Notes under the pieces: model-generated
Database searches by the model: none
The model's input: the letters and a program-made list of their open reading frames with translations, nothing else
What the model was told of the DNA's origin: nothing
Made by a program: the position numbers and the translations under genes
Shown here: piece after piece, positions 1 to 7,483 of the stretch
Layout of the letters: each line of letters begins with the position of its first letter
Numbering within the stretch: the first letter of the stretch is position 1
From: Solirubrobacterales bacterium
GTDB lineage: Bacteria > Actinomycetota > Thermoleophilia > Solirubrobacterales > 70-9
Length of the DNA: 19,222 nucleotides
Direction of reading: 5' to 3'
Assembly (NCBI GenBank): GCA_030152505.1
Contig: JASLJO010000005.1
Coordinates: forward strand, 1 to 19,222

Positions 1-276
1 GCCAAGAGCGTGCCCGAGATCACCGACCCGACCGGGACCGAGGCGCCGCTGCTCGACTTCACCTCGGGCTACGTCCTGCGCTCGCTCGACCAGTTCCCAA
101 CACAGGGCTCGAAGGAGCCCTGGAAGCTGCGCCAGAACTACGTGCTCGACATCCGCACGATCCGCCGCGGTGCGATCGACGACGGCGCGATCAGGTTCGG
201 ATCCGTGAATGCGGGTATCGAGGGCGAATGCGAGCCAAACGACTCATCGCGTTCCCCCTTGCCTGTGCCCTCCTAG
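1..276 (+). CDS. Flavin-containing (EthA-type) monooxygenase, C-terminal fragment
   Basis: This is the 3' end of a gene that starts before the window; it is open in frame from base 1 to the TAG at 274-276. The visible 91 residues contain the stretch LDFTSGYVLRSLDQFPTQGS followed by PWKLRQNYVLD and DDGAIRF, which is the characteristic C-terminus of EthA-like Baeyer-Villiger flavin monooxygenases (FAD/NADPH enzymes that insert oxygen into ketones or activate thioamides). The FAD and NADPH motifs lie outside the window. Family members usually end near the 'IRF' residues; here about 25 extra residues follow and run 49 nt into the next gene, so the tail may be a lineage-specific extension or a lost stop codon. 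The family call is from remembered sequence pattern and is good; substrate is unknown. Confidence 0.8.
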   Translation, partial: AKSVPEITDPTGTEAPLLDFTSGYVLRSLDQFPTQGSKEPWKLRQNYVLDIRTIRRGAIDDGAIRFGSVNAGIEGECEPNDSSRSPLPVPS

Positions 277-713
277 GTCTGTTCGTCTTCGCCGGCTGTG
301 GCGGCGGCGATGACTCGAGTTCCTCGGCGAGCGGTGAATTCACCGAATCGACCGGCGCGTCCACGGAGACCACCGAGGATACGAATACGAGTGGCGAGCC
401 CGAGCCGGGAGACGACTCGGGAGGTAACGCCCCGGCGCCCAGCGGCAACGCGGTGCGCTCCGAAAGGGTCGAGATCGACGACTTCGCCTACAAGCCGGAT
501 CCGGTGACGATCGAGGAAGGCGGCAAGGTGATCTGGAAGAACGAAGACTCCGTCCCTCACACCGCCACCGCCGAAGACGGCAGCTTCGACACCGGCACGA
601 TCGAGGAAGGCAAGCTCAAGTCGGAGACCTTCAAGCAACCAGGTACCTACGACTACGTCTGCTCGATCCACCCGGAAATGCATGGCACGATCGAAGTGGT
701 CCCGGCCGGCTGA
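228..713 (+). CDS. Lipoprotein cupredoxin (plastocyanin/amicyanin-like)
   Basis: A 161-residue exported blue-copper protein. Residues 1-24 form a lipoprotein signal (basic start, hydrophobic core, VFAGC lipobox with Cys24), so it should be anchored to the outer face of the membrane. Residues 25-75 are a Ser/Thr/Glu/Gly-rich linker, and 78-160 a single cupredoxin domain. Predicted copper ligands are His111 (SVPHTA), Cys145, His148 and Met151 in CSIHPEMHG, the short C-x2-H-x2-M loop typical of amicyanin. The likely role is one-electron transfer at the cell surface; the partner is unknown. The ATG lies inside the end of the upstream monooxygenase gene (49-nt overlap in another frame); the lipobox spacing supports this start. 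A secreted cupredoxin with the same copper loop recurs at 7484-8053. Confidence 0.9.
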   Translation: MRAKRLIAFPLACALLGLFVFAGCGGGDDSSSSASGEFTESTGASTETTEDTNTSGEPEPGDDSGGNAPAPSGNAVRSERVEIDDFAYKPDPVTIEEGGKVIWKNEDSVPHTATAEDGSFDTGTIEEGKLKSETFKQPGTYDYVCSIHPEMHGTIEVVPAG

Positions 714-728
714 TCCTTCCGCCTTGTA

Positions 729-752
729 CCGCCGCGCATAGAATCGCGGCGG
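729..752. other. Perfect 8-bp hairpin before the flavodoxin-like gene
   Basis: CCGCCGCG (729-736) and CGCGGCGG (745-752) are perfect reverse complements around an 8-nt loop that contains TAGAAT (739-744), a -10-like hexamer. The hairpin ends 4 nt before the ATG at 757 and 15 nt after the cupredoxin stop. It could end cupredoxin transcription, hide the downstream start, or be incidental in GC-rich DNA; no U-tract follows. Confidence 0.4.
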
Positions 753-756
753 CGCG

Positions 757-1507
757 ATGGCCGAGCTGACCGACAGGCAGGACGAGTTCTGCAAGAGCAG
801 CGAGACCGACTACTCGGACCTGAAGGCGTTCTTCATCAACTGCACCCTGAAGCGCAGCCCCGAGGTGTCCAACACGCAGGGTCTGATGGACATCTCGATG
901 GAGATCATGCGCCGCAACGGGGTGACGGTCGACTGCATCCGCGCCGTCGACCACGAGATCGCCACCGGCGTGTGGCCCGACATGACTGAGCACGGTTGGG
1001 AGCGTGACGAGTGGCCGTGGATCTTCGAGCAGGTGATGGCGGCCGACATCCTCGTCCTCGGCATGTCGATCTGGCTCGGCGAGAAGTCCTCGGTGGCGAC
1101 GCAGATCGTCGAGCGCCTCTACGGCAACTCGCACCTGCATCAACGACGCCGGCCAGTACGCCTACTACGGCCGCGTCGGCGGTTGCATCGTCACCGGCAA
1201 CGAGGACGGGGTCAAGCACTGCGCGATGAACGTCCTCTACTCGTTGCAGCACCTCGGCTACACGATCCCGCCCCAGGCCGACGCCGGCTGGATCGGCGAG
1301 GCCGGGCCGGGGCCGTCCTACCTGAATGAGGGGTCTGGCGGCCCCGAGAACGACTTCACCAACCGCAACACGACCTTCGCCGCCTGGAACATGCTCCACC
1401 TGGCGCGCATCCTCAAAGACGCCGGCGGCATCCCCGCCCACGGCAACCAGCGCACCGAGTGGGACGCCGGCTGTCGCTTCGACTTCCCCAACCCCGACTA
1501 CCGCTAG
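757..1507 (+). pseudogene. Flavodoxin/NADPH-dependent FMN reductase-family protein, frameshifted
   Basis: Two reading frames carry consecutive parts of one protein. Frame 1 from ATG 757 encodes about 128 residues with the flavodoxin-like elements AFFINCTLKRSPEVSNTQG (phosphate-loop region) and ADILVLGMSIWLGEKSS. Frame 2 then continues with NDAGQYAYYGRVGGCIVTGN and ends at the TAG at 1505-1507. Dropping one base near 1138 (the C after cacctg) joins them smoothly as ...YGNSHL-INDAGQ..., giving about 249 residues, a normal size for NAD(P)H-dependent flavodoxin-like oxidoreductases that bind FMN. If the extra base is real the frame-1 product runs to 1329 with a nonsense tail and the gene is probably dead; if it is a sequencing error the gene is intact. 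Codon use remains strongly GC3-rich on both sides, so any inactivation is recent. Substrate is unknown. Confidence 0.8.
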
Positions 1508-1537
1508 CCGGCTCTGCCCACCCCGAGAAAGCCGCCC

Positions 1538-1580
1538 GTGGTCGAGCTTTTGACCGCTATGCGGTTCAAACCTCGACCAC
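1538..1580. terminator. Bidirectional hairpin terminator between convergent genes
   Basis: GTGGTCGAG (1538-1546) pairs perfectly with CTCGACCAC (1572-1580), and an inner stem TTTG-A-CCGC/GCGG-T-TCAAA closes on a 3-nt TAT loop with one bulged T. The long interrupted hairpin sits between the stop of the flavodoxin-like gene (+, 1507) and the end of the exonuclease gene (-, 1597), the expected place for a shared terminator. No clear U-tract follows on either strand, which is common in GC-rich actinobacteria. Confidence 0.6.
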
Positions 1581-1596
1581 GCTCGGGTCAAACCGC

Positions 1597-2472
1597 TTAG
1601 CCGGCGTTTGCCTCGAGTCGCTCGGCGAGGCGGTTCATGCCTTGCTCGCGGGCGGCCGCGGCGGCGGCGGCCCAGTTGGTGGGGCGGTCGGGGGGAGGGT
1701 CGACGCCGGCGTCGCGCAGGGTGGCGATGTCCTTGAAGGCGAGCAGTTCCTCGCGGCCTTCGATCAGGGCGCCGCGCAGTTTCGGCCGCGTCTCGCGGAT
1801 CGCGTTGTCGAGGATCGCCTCGAGCGAGCCATGGCGGCGCAGCAGCTCGGCCGCCGTTTTCGGTCCCACTCCCTTCGCGCCAGGTAGCCCGTCGGAAGGG
1901 TCGCCGCGCAGGGCGATGAAGTCAGGCACCAGCCCGGGATCGACGCCGTAGCGCTCGCGCACCTCGGCCGGCCCGACCTCTTCTGCGCCTTTGCCACCGC
2001 CCGTCTTGACGTAAAGGACGGTGACCCGCTCACCCGCGCACTGATACATGTCGCGGTCACCGGTCATAAGCAGAGCCCGTCCTCCGGACTCAGCCTCGAG
2101 CCGCGCGTAGGTGCCCAACAGGTCGTCGGCCTCGAGATCCTCGCTGGTCGCCACCGTCCAGCCAAAGGCGGCGAAGAACTCACGCGCGGCGGCGAACTGG
2201 GGCGAGAGGTCATCCGGCATCGCCGCCTCGCGCTCGGCGTGGTAGGCCGGATACAGCTCCGTCCGGTAGGAGGCGGCATCGGGCCCAAAGCAGAGCACCA
2301 CCGTCCGCGGCTGGTGCTTTTCCACCTCGGCGAGGATCAGATTGGCGGTGCCGAGCAGCGCATTTACCGGCCTACCATCAGGTCCTTTGATCGAGTCCGG
2401 CAGCGCGTAGAACGCCCGAAACAGCATCGAGGGAGTGTCGACCGCAAGCAGTGGTCCTTTGCCAGCTGGCAT
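1597..2472 (-). CDS. Stand-alone 5'-3' exonuclease (PolA N-terminal/FEN-like)
   Basis: A 291-residue structure-specific 5' nuclease equal to the N-terminal domain of DNA polymerase I without the polymerase. Visible acidic metal-site clusters are Asp12 (LLAVDTPSMLFRAFYA), Glu112/Glu114/Asp116/Asp117 (EDLEADDLLG), Asp139/Asp141 (MTGDRDMYQ) and Asp191/Asp194 (RGDPSDGLPG), followed by the helix-3-turn-helix DNA-binding segment GAKGVGPKTAAELL (about 198-211). The arch residues MPDDLSPQ are also present. It probably removes 5' flaps or RNA primers in replication and repair. The ATG at 2472 lies 6 nt downstream of a TAGGCT hexamer inside the left arm of the inverted repeat at 2478-2591, suggesting a leaderless mRNA. 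It diverges from the DUF3556 gene and converges on the flavodoxin-like gene. Confidence 0.9.
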   Translation of the reverse strand: MPAGKGPLLAVDTPSMLFRAFYALPDSIKGPDGRPVNALLGTANLILAEVEKHQPRTVVLCFGPDAASYRTELYPAYHAEREAAMPDDLSPQFAAAREFFAAFGWTVATSEDLEADDLLGTYARLEAESGGRALLMTGDRDMYQCAGERVTVLYVKTGGGKGAEEVGPAEVRERYGVDPGLVPDFIALRGDPSDGLPGAKGVGPKTAAELLRRHGSLEAILDNAIRETRPKLRGALIEGREELLAFKDIATLRDAGVDPPPDRPTNWAAAAAAAREQGMNRLAERLEANAG

Positions 2473-2477
2473 CGACA

Positions 2478-2591
2478 GAGCCTATCCCGGTAGGGGTGAA
2501 ACGTCTTGTACTTTTTCGTCGAGGGCAGCGGGCGCCAGCAGCAATCCGCCCCTTCGAAAAAGTTAAGTGGAACCCCTACCGGGATAGGCTC
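2478..2591. repeat. Perfect 20-bp inverted repeat spanning a divergent promoter region
   Basis: GAGCCTATCCCGGTAGGGGT (2478-2497) is the exact reverse complement of 2572-2591, separated by 74 bp. Nested inside is a second inverted pair, ACTTTTTCG (2510-2518) and CGAAAAAGT (2555-2563). Each outer arm carries, pointing outward, the hexamer TAGGCT (2479-2484 on minus, 2585-2590 on plus), 6 nt before the exonuclease ATG and 11 nt before the DUF3556 ATG. The arrangement suggests a bidirectional promoter with duplicated operator arms. A small inverted-repeat element (MITE-like) is the alternative; I saw no target-site duplication at its borders. Confidence 0.75.
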
Positions 2592-2601
2592 CTTGAGACG
2601 C

Positions 2602-4356
2602 ATGAGCTTCACGCAGCCGACCCCACCGCCGTTCGAGTACAAGGAGTGGCGAGACCGTCCGCACCTCGAGCGAATCAAGGTCCTCGCCCAGGACTGGGCG
2701 CTGAACGGCTTCGGCACGCCCTCCTTCGTATACCTGCTCTACGTCATCAAGCTCGTCCTCTACGCCGGCGGCGGGCTGCTGGTCATCTCGGCGACGACCG
2801 CGGGGCTGGGCGGGCTCGGCGACCTCTCGTCCTGGTGGACCGAACCGATCGTCTTCGAGAAGGCGGTGATCTGGACGATGCTCTGGGAGGTGCTGGGGCT
2901 TGGCGCCGGTTCGCTGCCGCTGACCCTGCGCTTCACGCCGATGATAGGCGGCGTCCTCTACTGGCTGCGACCGGGGACGACGCGGTTGCCGCCGTGGCCC
3001 GAGCGGGTGCCGTTCACCCGCGGCACGCGGCGGACGCTCTTCGACGTCGTCCTCTACGCCGGGCTGGTTGCCGCAGCGCTCAACCTGTTGCTCGCCGACG
3101 GCGTCGACGCGACCGCGACCACGGCGGGCAGGCTCGACCCGGTCGCGGTCGGTGTCCTGCTCGCGGTGCTCGTCGCGCTTGGCCTGCGCGACAAGGTCCC
3201 GTTCCTCGCCGCTCGGGCAGAGATCTACGGCAACCTGGCGATCATCTTCCTCTTCCCGCTGACCAACATGATCGTCGCCGCGCAGCTCGTCTTCGTCTGC
3301 ATCTGGTGGGGAGCGGCGTCCTCGAAGCTGAACCGTCACTTTCCCTTCGTCGTCACGGTGATGATCAGCAACACGCCATGGAACCGCTCGCGGGCGATGA
3401 AGCGCCGCCTCTACCGCAATCACCCCGAGGACCTGCTGCCTTCATCTACCGGAGCGCTCGCCGCCCACCTCGGGACGGTGATGGAGTTCACCCTGCCGCT
3501 GATCCTGCTCGTCTCCCAGGGTGGCTGGATCGGCACTCTCGCCGTCGCCGGGATGGTGATCTTTCACCTCCACATCCTCTCCACCTTCCCCCTGGCGGTG
3601 CCGCTGGAGTGGAACATCTTCATGATCTTCGGCCTGCTCTTCCTCTTCGGCCACTACGGCGACACGGCGTTCTCGACGATCGACGATCCGCTGCTGCTGG
3701 CGATCCTCGCCGTCACCTGCGTCGGCCTACCGGTGCTCGGCAATTTCCGCCCCGACCTCGTCTCCTTCCTGCCCTCGATGCGTTATTACGCGGGCAACTG
3801 GGCGACGAGCCAGTGGCTCTTCCGCCGCGACACGAAGGCCGAGGAGAGGCTCGATGCGGAGCTGGTCAAGCCGGCGCCGATCGTCACCGAGCAGCTGGCC
3901 AAGTTCTATGACCCAGAGCTGATCGACGTGCTCGTCTACAAAGGGCTCGCCTTCCGCTCGATGCATTCGCACGGTCGTGCACTCAACGGGCTGGTGCAGC
4001 GGGCGGTCGGAGACGTCGAGGACTACGTCGTCCGGGAGGGCGAGCTCGTCGCCGGCGTGGTGCTCGGCTACAACTTCGGCGATGGTCACTTCCACGACCA
4101 GCGCCTGTTGGCGGCGATCCAGGAGCACTGCCGCTTCGAGCCGGGCGAGGTGCGGGTGGTCGTGCTCGAGTCCCAGGCCGCGCACGTGCAGCGTCAGCGC
4201 TACCGCATCTTCGACGCCGCCGATGGCCTGGTCGAGGAGGGCTGGGTGAACGTCGCCGACATGGTCGAACGCCAGCCCTGGCTCGACCAGCGTCCCTTCC
4301 CGGCCGAGCCACTCACGCCCACCGGGGACGGCGACCGCGCAGCGACCCCGGCATGA
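2602..4356 (+). CDS. DUF3556 multi-pass transmembrane protein
   Basis: A 584-residue membrane protein recognised from the actinobacterial DUF3556 family by its conserved stretches (HLERIKVLAQDWALNGFGTP, DLSSWWTEPIVFEK, GVLYWLRPGTTRLPPWP). About ten hydrophobic segments lie in residues 45-410; the last 170 residues are soluble, with the family-type segment GYNFGDGHFHDQRLLAAIQ. Function is not established for the family. ATG 2602 is chosen because MSFTQPTPPPFEYKEW matches the usual family N-terminus; the frame is open further upstream to 2506 but only through the inverted repeat. The stop overlaps the start of the next gene (ATGA, 4353-4356), so the FAD oxidoreductase is translationally coupled and the two likely act in one pathway, perhaps on a lipid or isoprenoid in the membrane (inference). 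Confidence 0.85.
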   Translation: MSFTQPTPPPFEYKEWRDRPHLERIKVLAQDWALNGFGTPSFVYLLYVIKLVLYAGGGLLVISATTAGLGGLGDLSSWWTEPIVFEKAVIWTMLWEVLGLGAGSLPLTLRFTPMIGGVLYWLRPGTTRLPPWPERVPFTRGTRRTLFDVVLYAGLVAAALNLLLADGVDATATTAGRLDPVAVGVLLAVLVALGLRDKVPFLAARAEIYGNLAIIFLFPLTNMIVAAQLVFVCIWWGAASSKLNRHFPFVVTVMISNTPWNRSRAMKRRLYRNHPEDLLPSSTGALAAHLGTVMEFTLPLILLVSQGGWIGTLAVAGMVIFHLHILSTFPLAVPLEWNIFMIFGLLFLFGHYGDTAFSTIDDPLLLAILAVTCVGLPVLGNFRPDLVSFLPSMRYYAGNWATSQWLFRRDTKAEERLDAELVKPAPIVTEQLAKFYDPELIDVLVYKGLAFRSMHSHGRALNGLVQRAVGDVEDYVVREGELVAGVVLGYNFGDGHFHDQRLLAAIQEHCRFEPGEVRVVVLESQAAHVQRQRYRIFDAADGLVEEGWVNVADMVERQPWLDQRPFPAEPLTPTGDGDRAATPA

Positions 4357-5765
4357 GCACCGCAATAGTCGTCGGCGCCGGTCCCAACGGCCTCTCGTGC
4401 GCGGCGACGCTGGCGGCGAGCGGGGTGGAGGTGACCGTGCTGGAGGCGGCCGCGAGCGTCGGCGGCGGCGCCCGCACGAGCGAACTGACCCTGCCCGGGT
4501 TGCTGCACGACGATTGCTCGGCCTCGCACCCGTTTTCTCCCGGCTCGCCGGCGCTGGGAGCACTCGGCCTCGAGCGCCACGGCCTCGAGTGGGCCTGGGC
4601 CGAGGTCGACCTCTCGCATCCGTTCGACGACGGCAGCGCCGCGGTGATGCAGCGCTCGATCGAGGCGACCGCGGCCGGGCTCGGCTCGGCCGGTCCGGCC
4701 TGGAAGCGCCTCTTCGGATCTTCGACCGGGCATTTCGACGCTCTCAGTGAGGACATCATGCGGCCCCTGGCGCACCTGCCACGCCACCCGCTCCTCCTGG
4801 CGCGGTTCGGCCCAGCGGCGCTGGCGCCGGTGTCGTTGCTCGCGCGCAGCCTGCCGACCTCACGGGCGCGGGCGCTGTTCGGCGGCACCGCCGCCCATTC
4901 GTTCAGTCCGTTCTCACGTCTGTTCGGCTCCGCCGCCGGTATGGCGCTGACCTGCGCCTGCCATCACAACGGTTGGCCGGTCGCGCGCGGCGGCTCGCAG
5001 GCGATCGCCGATGCGCTCGCCGCTTCGCTGACGGAGCACGGCGGCCGGATCGAGACCGGCCGCCCGGTCCGCTCGCTCGCCGAGTTGCCCGCGGCCGACG
5101 CCGTGATCTTCGATCTCGCTCCCAGCGCGGTCGCCGACATAGCGGGCGAGCGCCTACCGGCACGGGTGGCGCGTGCCTACCGGCGCTACAGGCACGGCCC
5201 CGGCGCCTTCAAGGTCGACCTGGCGGTCGAGGGCGGTGTGCCCTGGACCGATCCGGACTCGCCACGGGCGGGGACCGTGCACGCAATCGGCTCCTTCGAG
5301 GAGATCGTCGTCTCCGAGCGCGAGACCAACCGCGGGCAGATGCCGGAGCGCCCCTTCGTCCTGGTCGGTCAGCAGTACCTCGCCGACGCCTCGCGCTCGC
5401 GCGGTGACGTGCATCCGATTTGGGCCTACGCCCACGTCCCGCATGGCTACACCGGCGATGCCACCGAGGCGCTGCTCGACCAGATCGAACGCTTTGCCCC
5501 CGGCCTGCGCGAACGGATCCTCGCCCGGCACGTCCGCTCGCCCGCCGAGCTCGCCTCCTACAACCCCAACTACATCGGCGGTGACATCGTCACCGGCGCC
5601 AACACCCCGCTGCAGTCGGTGTTCAGGCCGCGGGTCGCCCTCGACCCCTACGCCACCGGCATCCCCGGCGTCTACATCTGCTCGGCGGCGACCCCACCCG
5701 GCGCCGGCGCCCACGGCATGAACGGCTACCACGCCGCCCAGTCCATCATCCGCACCCTGCACTGA
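4353..5765 (+). CDS. FAD-dependent oxidoreductase, phytoene desaturase-like
   Basis: A 470-residue flavoprotein of the phytoene dehydrogenase/COG1233 group. Residues 4-31 form the FAD Rossmann motif (AIVVGAGPNGLSCAATLAAS with Glu31 for the ribose), followed by GGGARTSEL. The C-terminus GIPGVYICSAATPPGAGAHG and NGYHAAQSI is the second FAD-contact region typical of carotenoid desaturases and related retinol/isoprenoid oxidoreductases. The length is near the family norm. Its ATG overlaps the DUF3556 stop by 4 nt, so it depends on that gene for translation. No carotenoid synthase (crtB/crtE) is visible, so a role in carotenoid synthesis is not supported by context; a membrane lipid substrate presented by DUF3556 is a speculation. 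A hairpin (5766-5817) follows directly. Confidence 0.85.
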   Translation: MSTAIVVGAGPNGLSCAATLAASGVEVTVLEAAASVGGGARTSELTLPGLLHDDCSASHPFSPGSPALGALGLERHGLEWAWAEVDLSHPFDDGSAAVMQRSIEATAAGLGSAGPAWKRLFGSSTGHFDALSEDIMRPLAHLPRHPLLLARFGPAALAPVSLLARSLPTSRARALFGGTAAHSFSPFSRLFGSAAGMALTCACHHNGWPVARGGSQAIADALAASLTEHGGRIETGRPVRSLAELPAADAVIFDLAPSAVADIAGERLPARVARAYRRYRHGPGAFKVDLAVEGGVPWTDPDSPRAGTVHAIGSFEEIVVSERETNRGQMPERPFVLVGQQYLADASRSRGDVHPIWAYAHVPHGYTGDATEALLDQIERFAPGLRERILARHVRSPAELASYNPNYIGGDIVTGANTPLQSVFRPRVALDPYATGIPGVYICSAATPPGAGAHGMNGYHAAQSIIRTLH

Positions 5766-5817
5766 AGACGTGCCGTCGCTCAGGTGCCCATACGGGTGCA
5801 TGAAACACGGCACGTCT
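5766..5817 (+). terminator. Hairpin downstream of the FAD oxidoreductase
   Basis: AGACGTGCCG (5766-5775), starting one base after the stop codon, pairs perfectly with CGGCACGTCT (5808-5817). The 32-nt loop contains a small CCC-ATAC-GGG helix. The location after the DUF3556-oxidoreductase pair and before the ABC operon fits a terminator. No U-run follows. Confidence 0.55.
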
Positions 5818-5838
5818 GGGCCGACGGGGGCGGTTGCG

Positions 5839-5844
5839 TAGATT
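5839..5844 (+). promoter_or_regulatory. Putative -10 hexamer of a leaderless ABC operon transcript
   Basis: TAGATT ends 7 nt before the chosen GTG start at 5852, the spacing expected when transcription starts at the start codon. No Shine-Dalgarno sequence is seen. A matching -35 is not obvious. Confidence 0.35.
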
Positions 5845-5851
5845 TCGGGCG

Positions 5852-6616
5852 GTGAAGGCGCTCGAAGTCGACAGGCTGGAGAAGCGGTATCCGACCGGGG
5901 TGGAGGCCCTGCGCGGGGTCTCACTCGACATCAAGCCAGGGGAGCTGTTCGGTTTGCTGGGACCGAACGGGGCCGGCAAGTCGACGCTGATCCACTGCAC
6001 GACCGGGCTGGCGCAGCCGACCGGGGGCGCGATCCACGTCTTCGGCCACGACGCGATCGACGACTACGGCCCCGCCCGGCAGGCGGTTGGCCTGGCGCCC
6101 CAGGAGGTCAACCTCGACTGGTTCCTCACGGTCGAGGAGACGCTCGACTACCACGCCGGATACTTCGGCATGCCGAAGCGCGAGCGGCGCGAGCGCACCA
6201 GGGAGCTGCTGGAGACCTTCTCGCTGACCGAGAAGGCCGACGAACGCACCCGCACCCTCTCCGGTGGAATGAAACGGCGCTGCATCCTGGCGCGGGCGAT
6301 GATGCACCGGCCGCGCCTCTTGATCCTCGACGAGCCGACCGCGGGCGTCGACGTCGAGCTGCGCCTGGAGCTGTGGCACTACGTGCAGCGGATCAACCAG
6401 GAGGGGACGACGATCCTGCTCACCACGCACTACATCGAGGAGGCCGAGCAGCTCTGCGACCGGATCGCCTTCATCAACCAAGGCGAGATCGTCGGCGAGG
6501 GCACGAGCACCGAGCTCGCCGCCCGCTACGGCGTCGACAATCTCGAGGACGCCTACCTCGCCCTGGTCGGCCGCAAGGAGCTCTCGCGCTCGCAAATCGA
6601 GGAGCCGGTGCTGTGA
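5852..6616 (+). CDS. ABC transporter ATP-binding protein (ABC-2/DrrA type)
   Basis: A 254-residue nucleotide-binding subunit. From the GTG at 5852: Walker A GPNGAGKST (37-45), Q-loop Gln84 (LAPQE), signature LSGGMKRR (136-143), Walker B LLILDEPTAGVD (156-167) and the switch His193 (TTHYIEEAEQ). This pattern is that of DrrA/NodI-like ATPases driving ABC-2 exporters of drugs, lipids or polysaccharides. The GTG is preferred because MKALEVDRLEKRY is the normal N-terminus; a TTG at 5834 would add six residues. A TAGATT hexamer 7 nt upstream suggests a leaderless mRNA. The stop overlaps the permease start (GTGA at 6613-6616), so the two are made together. Substrate cannot be told from sequence. Confidence 0.93.
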   Translation: MKALEVDRLEKRYPTGVEALRGVSLDIKPGELFGLLGPNGAGKSTLIHCTTGLAQPTGGAIHVFGHDAIDDYGPARQAVGLAPQEVNLDWFLTVEETLDYHAGYFGMPKRERRERTRELLETFSLTEKADERTRTLSGGMKRRCILARAMMHRPRLLILDEPTAGVDVELRLELWHYVQRINQEGTTILLTTHYIEEAEQLCDRIAFINQGEIVGEGTSTELAARYGVDNLEDAYLALVGRKELSRSQIEEPVL

Positions 6617-7380
6617 GCGCGGCGCAGATCCGCTTCGCCACGCTCTGGCGGCGCGAGGTCAACCGCTTCATGAAGATCAAGAAACAGACGATCGGCGCGC
6701 CGCTGCTGGAAACCTTTCTCTACATCTCGGTCTTCGGTGCCGCGCTCGGCTCGCGCGTCGGCGAACTGCACGGGATCGACTACGTCGTCTTCGTCATCCC
6801 CGGGCTGATCATGATGTCGTTCTCGATCAACGCCTTTGCCAACAACTCCTCCTCGATCCTGCAGCAGAAATTCCAGGGGGCGATCCAGGACCAGCTCTCC
6901 TCACCGGCCTCGCCGATGGAGCTGCTGCTCGCCTTCTCGCTCGGCGGCTTCATCCGCGGCCTGCTTGTCGCCGCCCTGACCTTCATCGCCGCCTCGCTGC
7001 TGGTCGACCTGCCGGTGGAAAACATCCTCGTGCTGATCCCGGCGCTCTTCCTCGTCGGCTTCTTCTTCTCCCAGCTCGGCGTGCTGATCGGGGTGCGGGC
7101 CGAACAGTTCGATGACGTCGCCTTCGCCCAGACCTTCGTCCTGCAGCCGCTGATCTTCCTCGGCGGCGTCTTCTACTCGGCGACCCTGCTGCCGCAGCCC
7201 TTCCAGACCCTGACCCACTTCAACCCGATCTTCTACATGATCAACCTGGTCCGCTACGGCTTCGTCGGCTTCAGCGAAGTCAGCATCGCCCTCTCGCTGC
7301 TGGCACTGACCGCGGCGACCGCGGCGCTCTTCGCCGTCAACCTGCGGCTCTTCTCCCGCGGTTACCGCCTCCGCGCCTAG
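6613..7380 (+). CDS. ABC-2 type transporter permease
   Basis: A 255-residue integral membrane partner of the preceding ATPase. About six hydrophobic segments are visible (near residues 31-50, 57-77, 107-130, 137-160, 174-192, 224-245). The segment FYSATLLPQPFQTLTHFNPI followed by YMINLVRYGF is the conserved ABC-2 signature of DrrB/NodJ-type permeases. The start is GTG 6613 overlapping the ATPase stop by 4 nt; reading further upstream in this frame runs antiparallel to no known protein and lies within the ATPase. It should form the export channel as a dimer with two ATPases. A 5-bp hairpin CCTAG-N5-CTAGG (7376-7390) overlaps the stop codon and could be a weak terminator. Substrate is unknown. 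Confidence 0.92.
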   Translation: MSAAQIRFATLWRREVNRFMKIKKQTIGAPLLETFLYISVFGAALGSRVGELHGIDYVVFVIPGLIMMSFSINAFANNSSSILQQKFQGAIQDQLSSPASPMELLLAFSLGGFIRGLLVAALTFIAASLLVDLPVENILVLIPALFLVGFFFSQLGVLIGVRAEQFDDVAFAQTFVLQPLIFLGGVFYSATLLPQPFQTLTHFNPIFYMINLVRYGFVGFSEVSIALSLLALTAATAALFAVNLRLFSRGYRLRA

Positions 7381-7395
7381 ACTCTCTAGGGATAC

Positions 7396-7424
7396 TTGAT
7401 CCAATCCGGGTGAGGCTCTACCTT
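7396..7424 (+). promoter_or_regulatory. Possible promoter for the cupredoxin-multicopper oxidase pair
   Basis: TTGATC (7396-7401) and TACCTT (7419-7424) are separated by exactly 17 nt and lie about 60 nt before the cupredoxin start. The -35 match is fair and the -10 match is weak. The 82 bp between the ABC permease and the cupredoxin hold nothing else I can identify. Confidence 0.25.
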
Positions 7425-7483
7425 TCTCCGGTCAATCGTCGTGTGCGCTCCCGGCGCGGGGGGTGGCGCGGAAAGGAATCGAA

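Noticed and set aside
1117..1150. Programmed +1 ribosomal frameshift in the flavodoxin-like gene
   Set aside because: No slow or stop codon, slippery site or stimulatory structure is seen at the change of frame; mutation or base error is simpler.
2451..3911. Long plus-strand open frame (486 codons) in another phase across the DUF3556 gene
   Set aside because: Its translation is Arg/Pro/Ala-rich with no family pattern; the DUF3556 frame over the same bases has clear homology and membrane segments.
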